Below, one piece after another: positions 9,060 through 18,485 of a DNA stretch of 64,000 bases; positions within the stretch are counted from its first letter, which is position 1, and every line of letters starts with the position of its first letter. A program made the position numbers and the translations under genes. The stretch is from positions 25,164-89,163 of the forward strand of contig JAUHYW010000037.1 of NCBI GenBank assembly GCA_030426085.1. Direction: 5' to 3'. The notes beneath the pieces are model-generated. The model saw only the letters and a program-made list of their open reading frames with translations, was not told the DNA's origin and did not search any database. The DNA comes from a bacterium (GTDB lineage: Bacteria > Myxococcota_A > Bradymonadia > UBA7976 > UBA1532).

Positions 9060-12000
9060 ATGAGGCGTGCGATCTGGGCCACGGGGGTGCTCGCCGCGCT
9101 GGCGCTCGGCGGGTGTGACGGGGACGGGGACGCCCAGCCGGCGGTGGACGCCGAGGTGGACGGGCCGGCCGTCGACGGGGCGGTCGATCCGGCGTGCGAG
9201 GGGCCGGGCGACTGCCCGGCGGGCGAGGTCTGCGAGGCGGGCGCCTGCCGGCCGATGGAAGCCGTCGACTGCCGGCTGGACGACGAGTGCCCCGGCAATC
9301 AGGTGTGCGATACGACGACCTTCCGCTGCGCCGAGCCGGGGGCCTGCTTCGCCGACGCCGACTGCTTCGAGGGGCGCCACTGCTTCCGCCAGGCGTGCCG
9401 CCCGGCGTGCACCGTGGACGGGGACTGCGCCGGCGGGGCCTGCGCCGAGGGGCGCTGCGTCGACGAGGGCCCCGAGTGCATCGCCGACGCCGACTGCGGC
9501 CCGGGGCGCTTCTGCGACGACGGGGCCTGCGCCGATCGGGCGATGTGCGACGAGGCGAACCCCTGCCCCGGCGATCTGACCTGCGTCGACGGGTCGTGCG
9601 CCGAGACGTCGCCCTGCGTCGACGAGACGAGCTGCTTCGCGGGCCGGGTGTGCCTGGCCGGGGCCTGCGCCGACGCCTGTGATCCGGCGGACGCCGAGGG
9701 CTGCGGGGGCAACACGGTGTGCGACACCGGCGGCATCTGCGCCCCGGCCCCGTGCCTGGAGGCCGGCGACTGCCCGAGCGCCTGGGCCTGCCAGCAGAAC
9801 ATCTGCACCCCGCTCACCGCCCGCCGCTGCGCGGTCGACGCCGAGTGCCCCGGCCAGCAGCGCTGCGTGGACGATCTGTGCGCCGAGGCGCCGGTCTGCG
9901 AGGGCGATCTGGACTGCACCGGGCTCCGGGCGTGCGCCGAGGGCCTGTGCGTGGCGGCCTGCGAGGGGCCCGACGACTGCGGCGAGGGGCTGGTCTGCGA
10001 GGGCGGGCGCTGCCTGCCCGAGCCCGAGCCGGAGTGCGCCGAGGACGGCGACTGCATCGGCGATCGGGTCTGCCGTATGGGGGCCTGCGCCCCGCCGGCT
10101 GATCGGGCGTGCGCCGAGGACGGCGACTGCCCCGGCAGTCAGGTGTGCGACACCGACCTGTGCGTCGAGTCGGGGCTGTGCGCCGAGGACGTCGACTGCT
10201 TGCAGGGGCGGGTGTGCGACGCGGGGGTGTGCATCCCGGCGTGCGGGGGCGACGGCGACTGCCCCGGCGAGCAGGTGTGTGACGAGGGGCGCTGCACCCT
10301 GCCGGTCGAGGTGGGCGACGAGTGCCTGGCCGACGGCGACTGCGGCGGGGCGCAGTTCTGCGAGAGCGGGTTCTGCCGCGAGCCGGGGCTGTGCTTCGCC
10401 GACGACGACTGCCGGGGCAGCCGCTACTGCGCGCTGGGTCAGTGCGTCGACGCCTGCGCCGACGATCTGGCCTGCGGGCCGGGGCAGCAGTGCGTCGGCG
10501 GCCGCTGCGTCGAGGTCGTCGGCTGCGAGGACGACGGGGGGTGCCCCGGCAACCAGGTCTGCGACCTCCAGAGCGGTCAGTGCCTCGAGCCCGCGCAGTG
10601 CCAGGGTGATCTGGACTGCTTCGGCGTGCGCTACTGCGACTTCGGCCCGATGACCTGCGCCGATCCGTGCGCCGACGACGGGGCCTGCGGGGCGGGGCGG
10701 CAGTGCCTCGCCGGGCGCTGCGTCGAGCAGGCGGCGTGCGCCGACGACGGCGAGTGCCCCGGCAACCAGGGCTGCGTGGGCGGGCAGTGCGTCGAGCCGC
10801 CGCTGTGCGTCGACGACATCGACTGCATCGGCGCCCGCTACTGCGCGGCGGGCATCTGCGCCGAGGGCTGCGTGGCCGACGACGAGTGCCCCGACGAGGA
10901 GGTCTGCCAGGAGGGCCGCTGCCGGCTGCGCGAGGTGCAGGCCGACTGCGAGGCCGACGAGGACTGCCCCGGGGCCCAGTTCTGCGGGGGCGACGGGCGC
11001 TGCGCCGAGCCGCCGTTCTGCGGGGGCGACGTCGACTGCCTCGGCGAGCGCTACTGCGACGTGCTGCGGCTGACCTGCCAGCCCCCGTGCGTGGCCGACG
11101 ATGCCTGCGACGTGGGGCAGGTGTGCCGCGAGGGGCGCTGCGTGCTCGACGGCGGCGAGCCGGGGGACGAGTGCGACGGGGACGGCGACTGCCCGGGCAA
11201 TCAGGGCTGCCAGAACGGGTTCTGCGTCGAGCCGGGCTTCTGCTTCGCCGACGTCGACTGCCTCGGCGCCCGGGTCTGCGAGGCCGGGCTGTGCGTGGAC
11301 GGCTGCGCCGAGGACGTCGACTGCCCCGACGGGTCGGCCTGCGTCGAGGGGCGCTGCGCCGACCCCGGCGCCGAGTGCGGCGGCGACGAGGACTGCCCCG
11401 GCGAGGCGCAGTGCGTCGCCGGGCGCTGCGTCGAGCCGGGCGAGGGCTGCGTGGTCGACGCCGACTGCCCCGGCGGGCAGGGCTGCGACGGCGGGCAGTG
11501 CGTCGAGCCGGGGTTCTGCATCGCCGACGTCGACTGCCTCGGCGACCGCATCTGCGAGGCCGGGCTGTGCCAGGCGCCGCAGTGCGTGGACGACGCGGCG
11601 TGCGGCTTCGGTATGGCCTGCCTCGACGGCCGCTGCGCGCTGCCCCCCGCCGAGTGCGTCGAGGACGGCGACTGCGACCCGGGCGACGTGTGCGACGCCG
11701 GGCGGTGCATCGACCCCGACGGCGCCTGTGAGGACGACGGAGACTGCCCCTTCGGCCAGGCGTGCGACGCGGTGTCCGGGCGGTGCACCGAGCCGGGCTG
11801 CGCCGATCTGGCGCTGCTCCAGCCGGGGGTGCCGACCCCGGGCGAGCTGCGCGACATCGACGACGGCTTCCTGCTGATGTGCGACCCGGCCAACGGCCTG
11901 CCGGCGCCCGACCGGGCCTTCCGCTTCTCGCTGGCGGCCCCGGGCACGGTGGGGATCGACATCGGCGGCCTCGACGGCTTCGTCTACGTCACCGACGCCT

Positions 12001-12143
12001 GCCGCTTCGACGCCGCCCCGCTCGCCTGCGGACCGGCCGGCGCCGTGAATGCGGTCGATCTGGACCCCGGGGATTACTATGTGATCGTGGAGCGCGCCGG
12101 CGGTGGAGCCGGGGCCTTCGAAATCACTCTGCAGGTGCGCTGA
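9060..12143 (+). CDS. Giant Cys-rich repeat lipoprotein with C-terminal beta domain
   Basis: A 1027-residue lipoprotein. The ATG at 9060 is chosen over one at 9033 because it directly begins the signal peptide MRRAIWATGVLAALALGGC, with GAGG just upstream. From about residue 40 to 910 the protein is a tandem array of short units built on a CxxDxDCPGxQVCD...C plan, with Cys at roughly every sixth position and abundant Asp, Glu and Gly. Calcium-binding or disulphide-knotted stalks have this look. The final 110 residues lack the repeats and resemble a pre-peptidase C-terminal (PPC) beta-sandwich (FRFSLAAPGTVGIDI, DPGDYYVIVERAGGGAGAFEI). The stop overlaps the start of the TPR gene by one base (TGATG), so the two are coupled. 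Function unknown; surface location inferred. Confidence 0.8.
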   Translation: MRRAIWATGVLAALALGGCDGDGDAQPAVDAEVDGPAVDGAVDPACEGPGDCPAGEVCEAGACRPMEAVDCRLDDECPGNQVCDTTTFRCAEPGACFADADCFEGRHCFRQACRPACTVDGDCAGGACAEGRCVDEGPECIADADCGPGRFCDDGACADRAMCDEANPCPGDLTCVDGSCAETSPCVDETSCFAGRVCLAGACADACDPADAEGCGGNTVCDTGGICAPAPCLEAGDCPSAWACQQNICTPLTARRCAVDAECPGQQRCVDDLCAEAPVCEGDLDCTGLRACAEGLCVAACEGPDDCGEGLVCEGGRCLPEPEPECAEDGDCIGDRVCRMGACAPPADRACAEDGDCPGSQVCDTDLCVESGLCAEDVDCLQGRVCDAGVCIPACGGDGDCPGEQVCDEGRCTLPVEVGDECLADGDCGGAQFCESGFCREPGLCFADDDCRGSRYCALGQCVDACADDLACGPGQQCVGGRCVEVVGCEDDGGCPGNQVCDLQSGQCLEPAQCQGDLDCFGVRYCDFGPMTCADPCADDGACGAGRQCLAGRCVEQAACADDGECPGNQGCVGGQCVEPPLCVDDIDCIGARYCAAGICAEGCVADDECPDEEVCQEGRCRLREVQADCEADEDCPGAQFCGGDGRCAEPPFCGGDVDCLGERYCDVLRLTCQPPCVADDACDVGQVCREGRCVLDGGEPGDECDGDGDCPGNQGCQNGFCVEPGFCFADVDCLGARVCEAGLCVDGCAEDVDCPDGSACVEGRCADPGAECGGDEDCPGEAQCVAGRCVEPGEGCVVDADCPGGQGCDGGQCVEPGFCIADVDCLGDRICEAGLCQAPQCVDDAACGFGMACLDGRCALPPAECVEDGDCDPGDVCDAGRCIDPDGACEDDGDCPFGQACDAVSGRCTEPGCADLALLQPGVPTPGELRDIDDGFLLMCDPANGLPAPDRAFRFSLAAPGTVGIDIGGLDGFVYVTDACRFDAAPLACGPAGAVNAVDLDPGDYYVIVERAGGGAGAFEITLQVR

Positions 12144-13312
12144 TGACCTCGACTCCTCTGTGGTTCAAGCTGAGCATGGCCACCCTCACCGCGGTGGGGC
12201 TCCTGGTGGCGGTGGCGATGATGCCGCTGGTGGCCAACGAGCGGGCCGACAAGGCCGCCCGGGGGTCGCTGGTCGACCTCGCCGAGCGCTACGCGGCGGC
12301 GGCGGCCGACGCCCGGGCGGCGGGTGATCTGACGCTGGCCGGCCGGGCCTACGCCGCGGCCCTCGAGCTGCGCCCGGGCGACGAGGCGCTGCGCACGGCG
12401 CTGGCCGAGGTGCACATCGACCAGATCCTGACCGACCACGCCGTGCTCGACGATACGACGGTGCAGCCGCTGCAGCTCGAGCTGAGCGCGCGCATGCTCG
12501 CCGGTCAGCGCGACGCGCGCACGCTCACGGCCTACGCCAAGGTGCTGCTGTATCGGGGCTTCGCCGAGCCGGCCCGGGAGCGGCTGCGGGAGGCGGTGGC
12601 CCTCGACGGCGAGCTGCTCTCGGCCCACGTCTTCCTGGCCGACGCGCTGCTGCGGGCCGAGGAGTGGACCGGGGCCGAGTCCTCCGCCGAGCGCGCGCTG
12701 TCGATCGCGCCCGACGACGGGCTGGCCCACTACGCGATGGGCCGGGCCAAGGCCGGGCTCCAGGCGTGGGACGCGGCGGCGGTGCACTTCGGCAAGGCGG
12801 GCGAGGTGCTCGACGCCTTCGGCGTGTGGCGGGCGCTGGCCGAGGTCGAGTCCGAGCGGGAGAAGTGGGCCGAGGCCGAGCTGGCCTACCGCAAGGCGCT
12901 GCAGAAGCGCCCCGAGGCGGCCGATCTGTACGCCGGCTACGGCCGGGCGCTGGCGTTCACCGGCAAGCTTGCGCCGGCGGCCCGCTACTTCCAGATGGCC
13001 TGGGAGCGCACCGCCGACGCCGAGGCCTACGCCTCGCTGGGCGACGTCGCGCTCAAGGCCCGGGACTTCGACCGGGCGGCGCAGGTCTTCGCCGACATGG
13101 TGCGGCTGCGGGGGGGTGACCCCGAGATGATGTGCCGGCTGGGCTACGCCGAGGAGGGGCGGGGGCAGAAGGATCGGGCCCGGGCGGCGTTCGCCCGCTG
13201 CGCCCGCTCGGCGACGGCGATCAGCGGCAAGGAGAAGCTGGTGGCGGCGGCCCGGGCGAAGCTCGAGGCCCTCGGCCCGCCGGAGGGCGCCGAGGCCCCC
13301 GAGAAGCGCTGA
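12143..13312 (+). CDS. Membrane-anchored TPR protein
   Basis: A 389-residue protein with an N-terminal membrane anchor or uncleaved signal (LSMATLTAVGLLVAVAMMPLV, residues about 9-30) followed by tetratricopeptide repeats through the rest, for example AAAADARAAGDLTLAGRAYA, LADALLRAEEWTGAESSAER and LAEVESEREKWAEAELAYRK. The start is ATG at 12143, overlapping the preceding stop in TGATG. The domain is most likely periplasmic and may bind the Cys-rich lipoprotein or help its export or assembly; this is inferred from coupling alone. Total length and repeat number are ordinary for such scaffold proteins. Confidence 0.82.
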   Translation: MTSTPLWFKLSMATLTAVGLLVAVAMMPLVANERADKAARGSLVDLAERYAAAAADARAAGDLTLAGRAYAAALELRPGDEALRTALAEVHIDQILTDHAVLDDTTVQPLQLELSARMLAGQRDARTLTAYAKVLLYRGFAEPARERLREAVALDGELLSAHVFLADALLRAEEWTGAESSAERALSIAPDDGLAHYAMGRAKAGLQAWDAAAVHFGKAGEVLDAFGVWRALAEVESEREKWAEAELAYRKALQKRPEAADLYAGYGRALAFTGKLAPAARYFQMAWERTADAEAYASLGDVALKARDFDRAAQVFADMVRLRGGDPEMMCRLGYAEEGRGQKDRARAAFARCARSATAISGKEKLVAAARAKLEALGPPEGAEAPEKR

Positions 13313-13677
13313 GGCCCCCGAGGCGAGGCGTCAGAACAGCGAGACGACGCTTCGCCCAGCGAGCCGGTGAACGGCGCCTCGTGCAGCCCCGAGATGTCGG
13401 AGTTGATCGGCACGTCGAGCGAGAGCTGCTGGGTGCCCTCGCCCTCGATGTCGCCCCACTTGTAGTCGATGCCGATCGCCGCGCCGTCGCACGCGTCCGG
13501 CCGGTGGATCCGGTCGCTGTACTCGGCCGTCCGCTTGCCCTCCCGCTCGGCCTCGCGCTTCGCCTCGAAGGCGTTGCCCGTCCCCTCGAGCTGGGTGCCG
13601 AGCGCCGCGCCGACGACGCCGAGCAGGCCGGCCGAGCCGCCGATGACGCGCGCGGCGCCCGAGCGCAGACGATCCAT
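13144..13677 (-). CDS. Small hypothetical protein, probably frameshifted near its C-terminus
   Basis: Unrecognised. The first 105 or so residues look genuine: a short hydrophobic segment (IGGSAGLLGVVGAALGTQ), a charged helix (AFEAKREAEREGKRTAEYSDR) and a beta-like region (GIDYKWGDIEGEGTQQLSLDVPI). After GSLGEA at about 13347 this frame continues 203 bases, mostly antisense to the TPR gene, with unconvincing sequence. In the adjacent frame the reading would end at a stop at 13331-13333 as SVVSLF, clear of the TPR gene. One extra G in the GGG run near 13354 would join the two and give about 115 residues. The start ATG at 13677 has only a G-run upstream. Either an assembly error or real gene decay would explain it. 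Confidence 0.45.
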   Translation of the reverse strand: MDRLRSGAARVIGGSAGLLGVVGAALGTQLEGTGNAFEAKREAEREGKRTAEYSDRIHRPDACDGAAIGIDYKWGDIEGEGTQQLSLDVPINSDISGLHEAPFTGSLGEASSRCSDASPRGPQRFSGASAPSGGPRASSFARAAATSFSLPLIAVAERAQRANAARARSFCPRPSSA

Positions 13678-13823
13678 GGTGTGCGATCCCCCCGTGATCG
13701 GATGTGTCCGTCCTTCTGCATGTGCACCGCGATCGGGAGACCGCCGGCGACACATGCGTCGAGAGCATGCCCCGGAACTCCCATTCTGCGCCACCGGGTG
13801 GGGCGCCCCACCGGCGGGGGCGA

Positions 13824-13853
13824 TTGCACCCCTGGTGGCGGCCGCACTACCCT
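13824..13853 (+). promoter_or_regulatory. Promoter placing the transcript start near the ATG of the Asp-box gene
   Basis: TTGCAC (13824-13829), 18-base spacer, TACCCT (13848-13853). The ATG at 13860 begins 6 bases later and no Shine-Dalgarno is present, so a leaderless message is likely. Confidence 0.45.
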
Positions 13854-13859
13854 GCGATC

Positions 13860-15827
13860 ATGTCCCGCCCCGCCCCGCCCCCGCGCGCCCGACGGCGCAC
13901 GCTGATCGCCGCTCTGGCGCTCGCCGGGTTGTCGGCCGGGGCCTGCCTGCCCGAGCCCACCCCGTCGACGCCCCGGGGCCGCTTCGCGGATCCGCCGGTC
14001 GTCCGCCCGCCGCCGCCCATCGAGGCGCCCGAGCCGGAGGCCGACCCCCCGCCCGGCCCGTGGCCCGCCGATCCGCCGCCCGTCTCCGACCCGGGCCCGC
14101 CCCACCCGCTCGATCCGACGCCGCTGCCCGCCCCGTGGCCGGTGGGCGAGGCGGTCGTCGGGGTCGACTTCGAGCGCACCGTCGTCGCCGACGAGCGGGT
14201 GGTGGGGCTCGTCGCCACCGATCGGGGCGTCTCGGCGGCCACCGCGAGCGGCGGGCTCTTCGAGTTGCGGACCCCCGGCGGGTTCGAGCCGGTGCCCACC
14301 GCGCTGCCCCCGCTGCGGGGCTTCATCGGCGAGCAGAGCGTGCGGGTCGCCTGCCCGGCGGACGGCGCCCCGGCCCGGGTCGACCTCGGCGCCGGCTGGG
14401 CCCGGCTCGACGTCGGCTGCAACCCCGGCGGCCGGCACACGGTGGCCACCGACAAGGCCCACGGCTACCTGCTGGCCGGCGGCGAGCTGCGCGACGGGGC
14501 CTGGCCGGCCCTCGAGCGGCGGCGGCCGGCGCCGGTGCCCGAACCGCGGGTGGTCGGGGCCAGCGAAGGGCGCGCGATCGTCGTCGGGCGGGCCGCCATC
14601 GCCGCCTCGGAGGACGCCGGGGGCACCTTCATCGACGGCGCGCGCCCCGAGCCGGTGGTGCTCGAGCCCCGGGCGGTGGCGGTGACCGGCAAGGGCCGGG
14701 CGGTGCTGGTCGGGCGCTCGGCGCCCGGTCGGGCGGCCATCGAATACAGCCGGGACGGCGGCCGGACGTGGCGGGCGGCCCTCGGCCCCGACCGGGGGGC
14801 CGACGACCTGGCGGGGGTGGTGGTCGACGCCCGGGGCATCTTCTTCGCCGCCCCCCGCGAGCCGGGTGCCGCGCTGCGCAGCGACGACGGGGGCCGCTCC
14901 TGGCGCCCGATCGACCGCCGCATCCCGGTGGGCGGGGCGCTGCTCGCCGCCGATCGGGGCGCGCTCGTCGGCACCCCCCGGGGCCTCGTCGCCGGGCTCG
15001 ACCGCGACCCGCCCCGGGGCCCGGGCCTCGACCGGCCGCTGTGGCGGGCGACCTTCACCCACCCCCGGGTCGGGGTCGGCGTCGGCGTGCTCGGCGGCAT
15101 CTGGCGCACCACCGACGGCGGCCGCCGGTGGCACCTCGTGCCGGGCACCGCCGGGCTGCCCTTCACCGACCTCGACCGCCTCGGCGGGCACCGGCTGATG
15201 GCCGTGGGCGCGGGGCTCTTCCGCCGCAGCGACGACGCCGGCGCCCGCTGGACCGCCCAGCCCCCGCCGGGGAGCTGCGAGGCCACCTGGGTGCGCTTCA
15301 CCGGCGAGCGGGGGCTGGCCGACTGCGGCGACGGGCGCCCGGCGCTCAGCGTGGACGGCGGCGCGACCTGGGATCGGGTCGAGGCGGCCCCCGCGCGGGG
15401 CCCGGCGGTGTGGCTCGATCACCAGCGGGCGGCGACCCTGGCCGCCGACGGCCGCGTCGGCTGGTCCCGGGACGGCGCGGCGCACTTCGCCTGGGCCGCG
15501 CCGCCGACCCCCTTCGTCGAGCTGGCCCCGGCCCCCGAGGGCGTCTCGGCCATCGACGTCGAGGGCCGGATCTGGCGCTCGGCGGGGCCCGACGGCGCGT
15601 GGCAGCCCGGGCCCCGGGTCACGACCCCCCGCCCGCCGGTCACCCATCACCCGCTGGCCGACGGCCGCACGCTGCTGGCCACCGCCGAGGCGCTCTACGT
15701 CGCCGATCCGGACGGCGCGGCCCGCCGGCTGGGGCCGACCCCCGAGGCCCGGGCGCTGGCCCTGACCGGCGACGGCGCGGTGCTCGTCCTCCAGGCCACC
15801 GCCACCACCCGCTTCGACCCCCGCTGA
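13860..15827 (+). CDS. Asp-box (BNR) beta-propeller lipoprotein
   Basis: A 655-residue predicted lipoprotein. The N-terminus has twin-Arg-like positive charge, then TLIAALALAGLSAGAC with the lipobox Cys, then a long Pro-rich linker to about residue 95. The body holds repeated Asp-box signatures of the form S/T-x-D-x-G-x-x-W: SRDGGRTWRAA, SDDGGRSWRPI, TTDGGRRWHLV, SDDAGARWTAQ and SVDGGATWDRV. Such boxes mark the blades of six- to eight-bladed propellers of the sialidase, sortilin and Ycf48 type. No catalytic triad of a sialidase is evident, so a binding or scaffold role is likelier. It is a single gene with its own putative promoter at 13824-13853. Confidence 0.75.
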   Translation: MSRPAPPPRARRRTLIAALALAGLSAGACLPEPTPSTPRGRFADPPVVRPPPPIEAPEPEADPPPGPWPADPPPVSDPGPPHPLDPTPLPAPWPVGEAVVGVDFERTVVADERVVGLVATDRGVSAATASGGLFELRTPGGFEPVPTALPPLRGFIGEQSVRVACPADGAPARVDLGAGWARLDVGCNPGGRHTVATDKAHGYLLAGGELRDGAWPALERRRPAPVPEPRVVGASEGRAIVVGRAAIAASEDAGGTFIDGARPEPVVLEPRAVAVTGKGRAVLVGRSAPGRAAIEYSRDGGRTWRAALGPDRGADDLAGVVVDARGIFFAAPREPGAALRSDDGGRSWRPIDRRIPVGGALLAADRGALVGTPRGLVAGLDRDPPRGPGLDRPLWRATFTHPRVGVGVGVLGGIWRTTDGGRRWHLVPGTAGLPFTDLDRLGGHRLMAVGAGLFRRSDDAGARWTAQPPPGSCEATWVRFTGERGLADCGDGRPALSVDGGATWDRVEAAPARGPAVWLDHQRAATLAADGRVGWSRDGAAHFAWAAPPTPFVELAPAPEGVSAIDVEGRIWRSAGPDGAWQPGPRVTTPRPPVTHHPLADGRTLLATAEALYVADPDGAARRLGPTPEARALALTGDGAVLVLQATATTRFDPR

Positions 15828-15932
15828 GCCCCCGGCGCACCCCTCGCCGGCCCCCGGGCATCGTCACTGATGACGTGCACGCGACCTGCGACCGCAGCGC
15901 CGCGCGGGTCGGGCCCCGCTCCGGCGGCCGAC

Positions 15933-15962
15933 GTGACAACACGGCGAAGCGTCCCGTATCAT
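15933..15962 (+). promoter_or_regulatory. Promoter for the IF2N/DUF2325-like gene
   Basis: GTGACA (15933-15938), 18-base spacer, TATCAT (15957-15962). It would start transcription near 15969, leaving a leader of about 30 bases that contains GAGGGA before the GTG at 16000. The rest of the 15828-15999 gap shows nothing else recognisable. Confidence 0.5.
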
Positions 15963-15999
15963 GCGCTGTCGCAGAGCCGCCGCGAGGGAACGGACGATC

Positions 16000-17517
16000 G
16001 TGAAGACCAAGGCCTACAAACTGGCTGCCGAGCTGGGGCTGCAAGAGCAGTCGGTGCTCGAGTGGCTGCGGGCCAACGGCTACCCCAACGCCCGCCGGGC
16101 CGATACCATCCGGGCCGACGTGGCCCAGGCCGCTCGCAAGGCGCTCGGCCGGGGCGGCAGCCCCCGGGCGCGCCGCTCCCAGTCGGGGCGGGCCCAGCCC
16201 CAGAGCCGCAGCAGCCGTCAGAGCGGGCGCGACCGCCGCCGCTCGGGCAAGTCGGGCGGCGGGGGCGACGGCTTCCGGGTCAGCTTCGCCGATCTGCTCG
16301 AGTCGCACCTGCCCAACGACATCACCGCCGGCCACCAGGCGGTGCCCGACACCCGCTCCTCCCAGTCCCCCCGCCGGGCGCGCCCGGTGGCCCCCGCCGC
16401 CCGGGTCGCCGACGACCGCGACGACCTCAAGATCCGGGTCGCCCGGGCCGAGTCCGACCGCGACCGCGCCCGGCAGCAGGCCGACGTCGAGCGGGCCCGG
16501 GCCGAGGGCTACGCCCGCGAGCTGCAGAAGCTGCAAGGCGAGATCGAGGCCGCCCGGCGCAACATGGGCGGGGTCGACGCGCTGCGGGAGGACAACGAGC
16601 GGCTGAACCTCGAACGGGCGACGCTCAAGCAGAAGCTCCAGGTGGCCGACGACGAGCGGGAGACCCTGGCCCAGACCTGCGGCGAGCTGCAGGAAGAGGT
16701 CGACGAGCTGCGGGCCAGCCTCGAAGAGGCCCAGGAGTCGTTGCAGGAGTCCCGCCAGGAGAGCCTCGACCAGAACTCGGTGCTCGGCGACCTCGAGACC
16801 GCCCGCAAGCGGGAGGTCGCCTGGCGCACCCGGGCCCTCGAGCTCGAGCGGGCGGTGCAGCAGGGCGGTGATGTGGCCCGGCTGCTGCGGGATCACGGGC
16901 TGGAGACCTTCCGCCAGCAGGTGCGGGTGCTCAAGGCGCTGCTCTCCGACGAGCGGGCGGCGGTGCAGGTCATCAAGGCCATCCGTCAGGTCGACGCCCA
17001 GACCCTCGAGAAGCTGCTCGACAAGCACATGCAGGCCACCTGCGCCGACCCGCTGTGCAACCGGGTCACCCGGGCGGCCGATCGCATCCCGCTGCGGGTG
17101 GACGACGACAAGGCGTGCGCGGTCTGCGCCGGCGACCCCGAGCAGCGCTGGTTCTCGCACATGGTCGCCGAGTGCGGCCTCGCCGGCGTACGTCGGCTGC
17201 TGGTCGTCGGCGGCACCGACGCGATCCACGACAAGCTGCGCGCGCTCAGCGAGGGGCAACCGGTCGACCTGCGGCTGGTGTCCAGCGACGAGGAGGCCCT
17301 GCCCGCCCGGGCCGCCGGCCGGGTCGAAGGTTGCGACGCCCTCGTGCGCTGGAGCACCTGGGTCGTGCCGGCCACCGTCAGCGAGCCCTACGTGCAGGCC
17401 GCCCTCGCCGCCGACCGCCCCATCGTGACCGTGCTCGGCCGCACCTGCGGCGTCATCGCGTTCGCCCGGGCGACGGTGAACCGCCTCGCGCGCAACCACG
17501 TCCTGCGCGCCGTCTGA
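16000..17517 (+). CDS. IF2N-domain, coiled-coil, zinc-cluster and DUF2325-like fusion protein
   Basis: A 505-residue protein of unusual composition. Residues 1-47 (KTKAYKLAAELGLQEQSVLEWL) resemble the IF2N/winged-helix module at the N-terminus of translation initiation factor 2. Residues 48-95 are Arg/Ser/Gly-rich and disordered, possibly nucleic-acid binding. Residues about 140-300 are a long coiled coil. Cys348, Cys353, Cys373 and Cys376 could form one zinc site. From about 395 to the end, RRLLVVGGTDAIHDKL and ADRPIVTVLGRTCGVI fit the Rossmann-like DUF2325 fold. The GTG start at 16000 is chosen for GAGGGA upstream and the IF2N boundary; ATG at 15961 lies inside the promoter -10. Only 16 bases separate it from moxR, suggesting an operon. 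Function unknown. Confidence 0.7.
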   Translation: MKTKAYKLAAELGLQEQSVLEWLRANGYPNARRADTIRADVAQAARKALGRGGSPRARRSQSGRAQPQSRSSRQSGRDRRRSGKSGGGGDGFRVSFADLLESHLPNDITAGHQAVPDTRSSQSPRRARPVAPAARVADDRDDLKIRVARAESDRDRARQQADVERARAEGYARELQKLQGEIEAARRNMGGVDALREDNERLNLERATLKQKLQVADDERETLAQTCGELQEEVDELRASLEEAQESLQESRQESLDQNSVLGDLETARKREVAWRTRALELERAVQQGGDVARLLRDHGLETFRQQVRVLKALLSDERAAVQVIKAIRQVDAQTLEKLLDKHMQATCADPLCNRVTRAADRIPLRVDDDKACAVCAGDPEQRWFSHMVAECGLAGVRRLLVVGGTDAIHDKLRALSEGQPVDLRLVSSDEEALPARAAGRVEGCDALVRWSTWVVPATVSEPYVQAALAADRPIVTVLGRTCGVIAFARATVNRLARNHVLRAV

Positions 17518-17533
17518 CCGCCCCGGCCGCCCG

Positions 17534-18466
<933 letters not shown>

Positions 18467-18485
18467 GACCGCGCGCGAGGCCGCC

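Noticed and set aside
5536..9063. Very long open frame (about 1175 codons) on the plus strand opposite the collagen-like gene
   Set aside because: It runs antisense to a gene with a signal peptide, Shine-Dalgarno and repeat structure. High GC keeps stop codons rare on the opposite strand, and its protein is a Val/Ala/Asp/Arg-rich shadow.
9198..11800. Regular direct repeats that might look like a CRISPR array
   Set aside because: The periodicity follows codons for Cys/Asp units, with no constant repeat and variable spacer pattern, and no cas genes are near.
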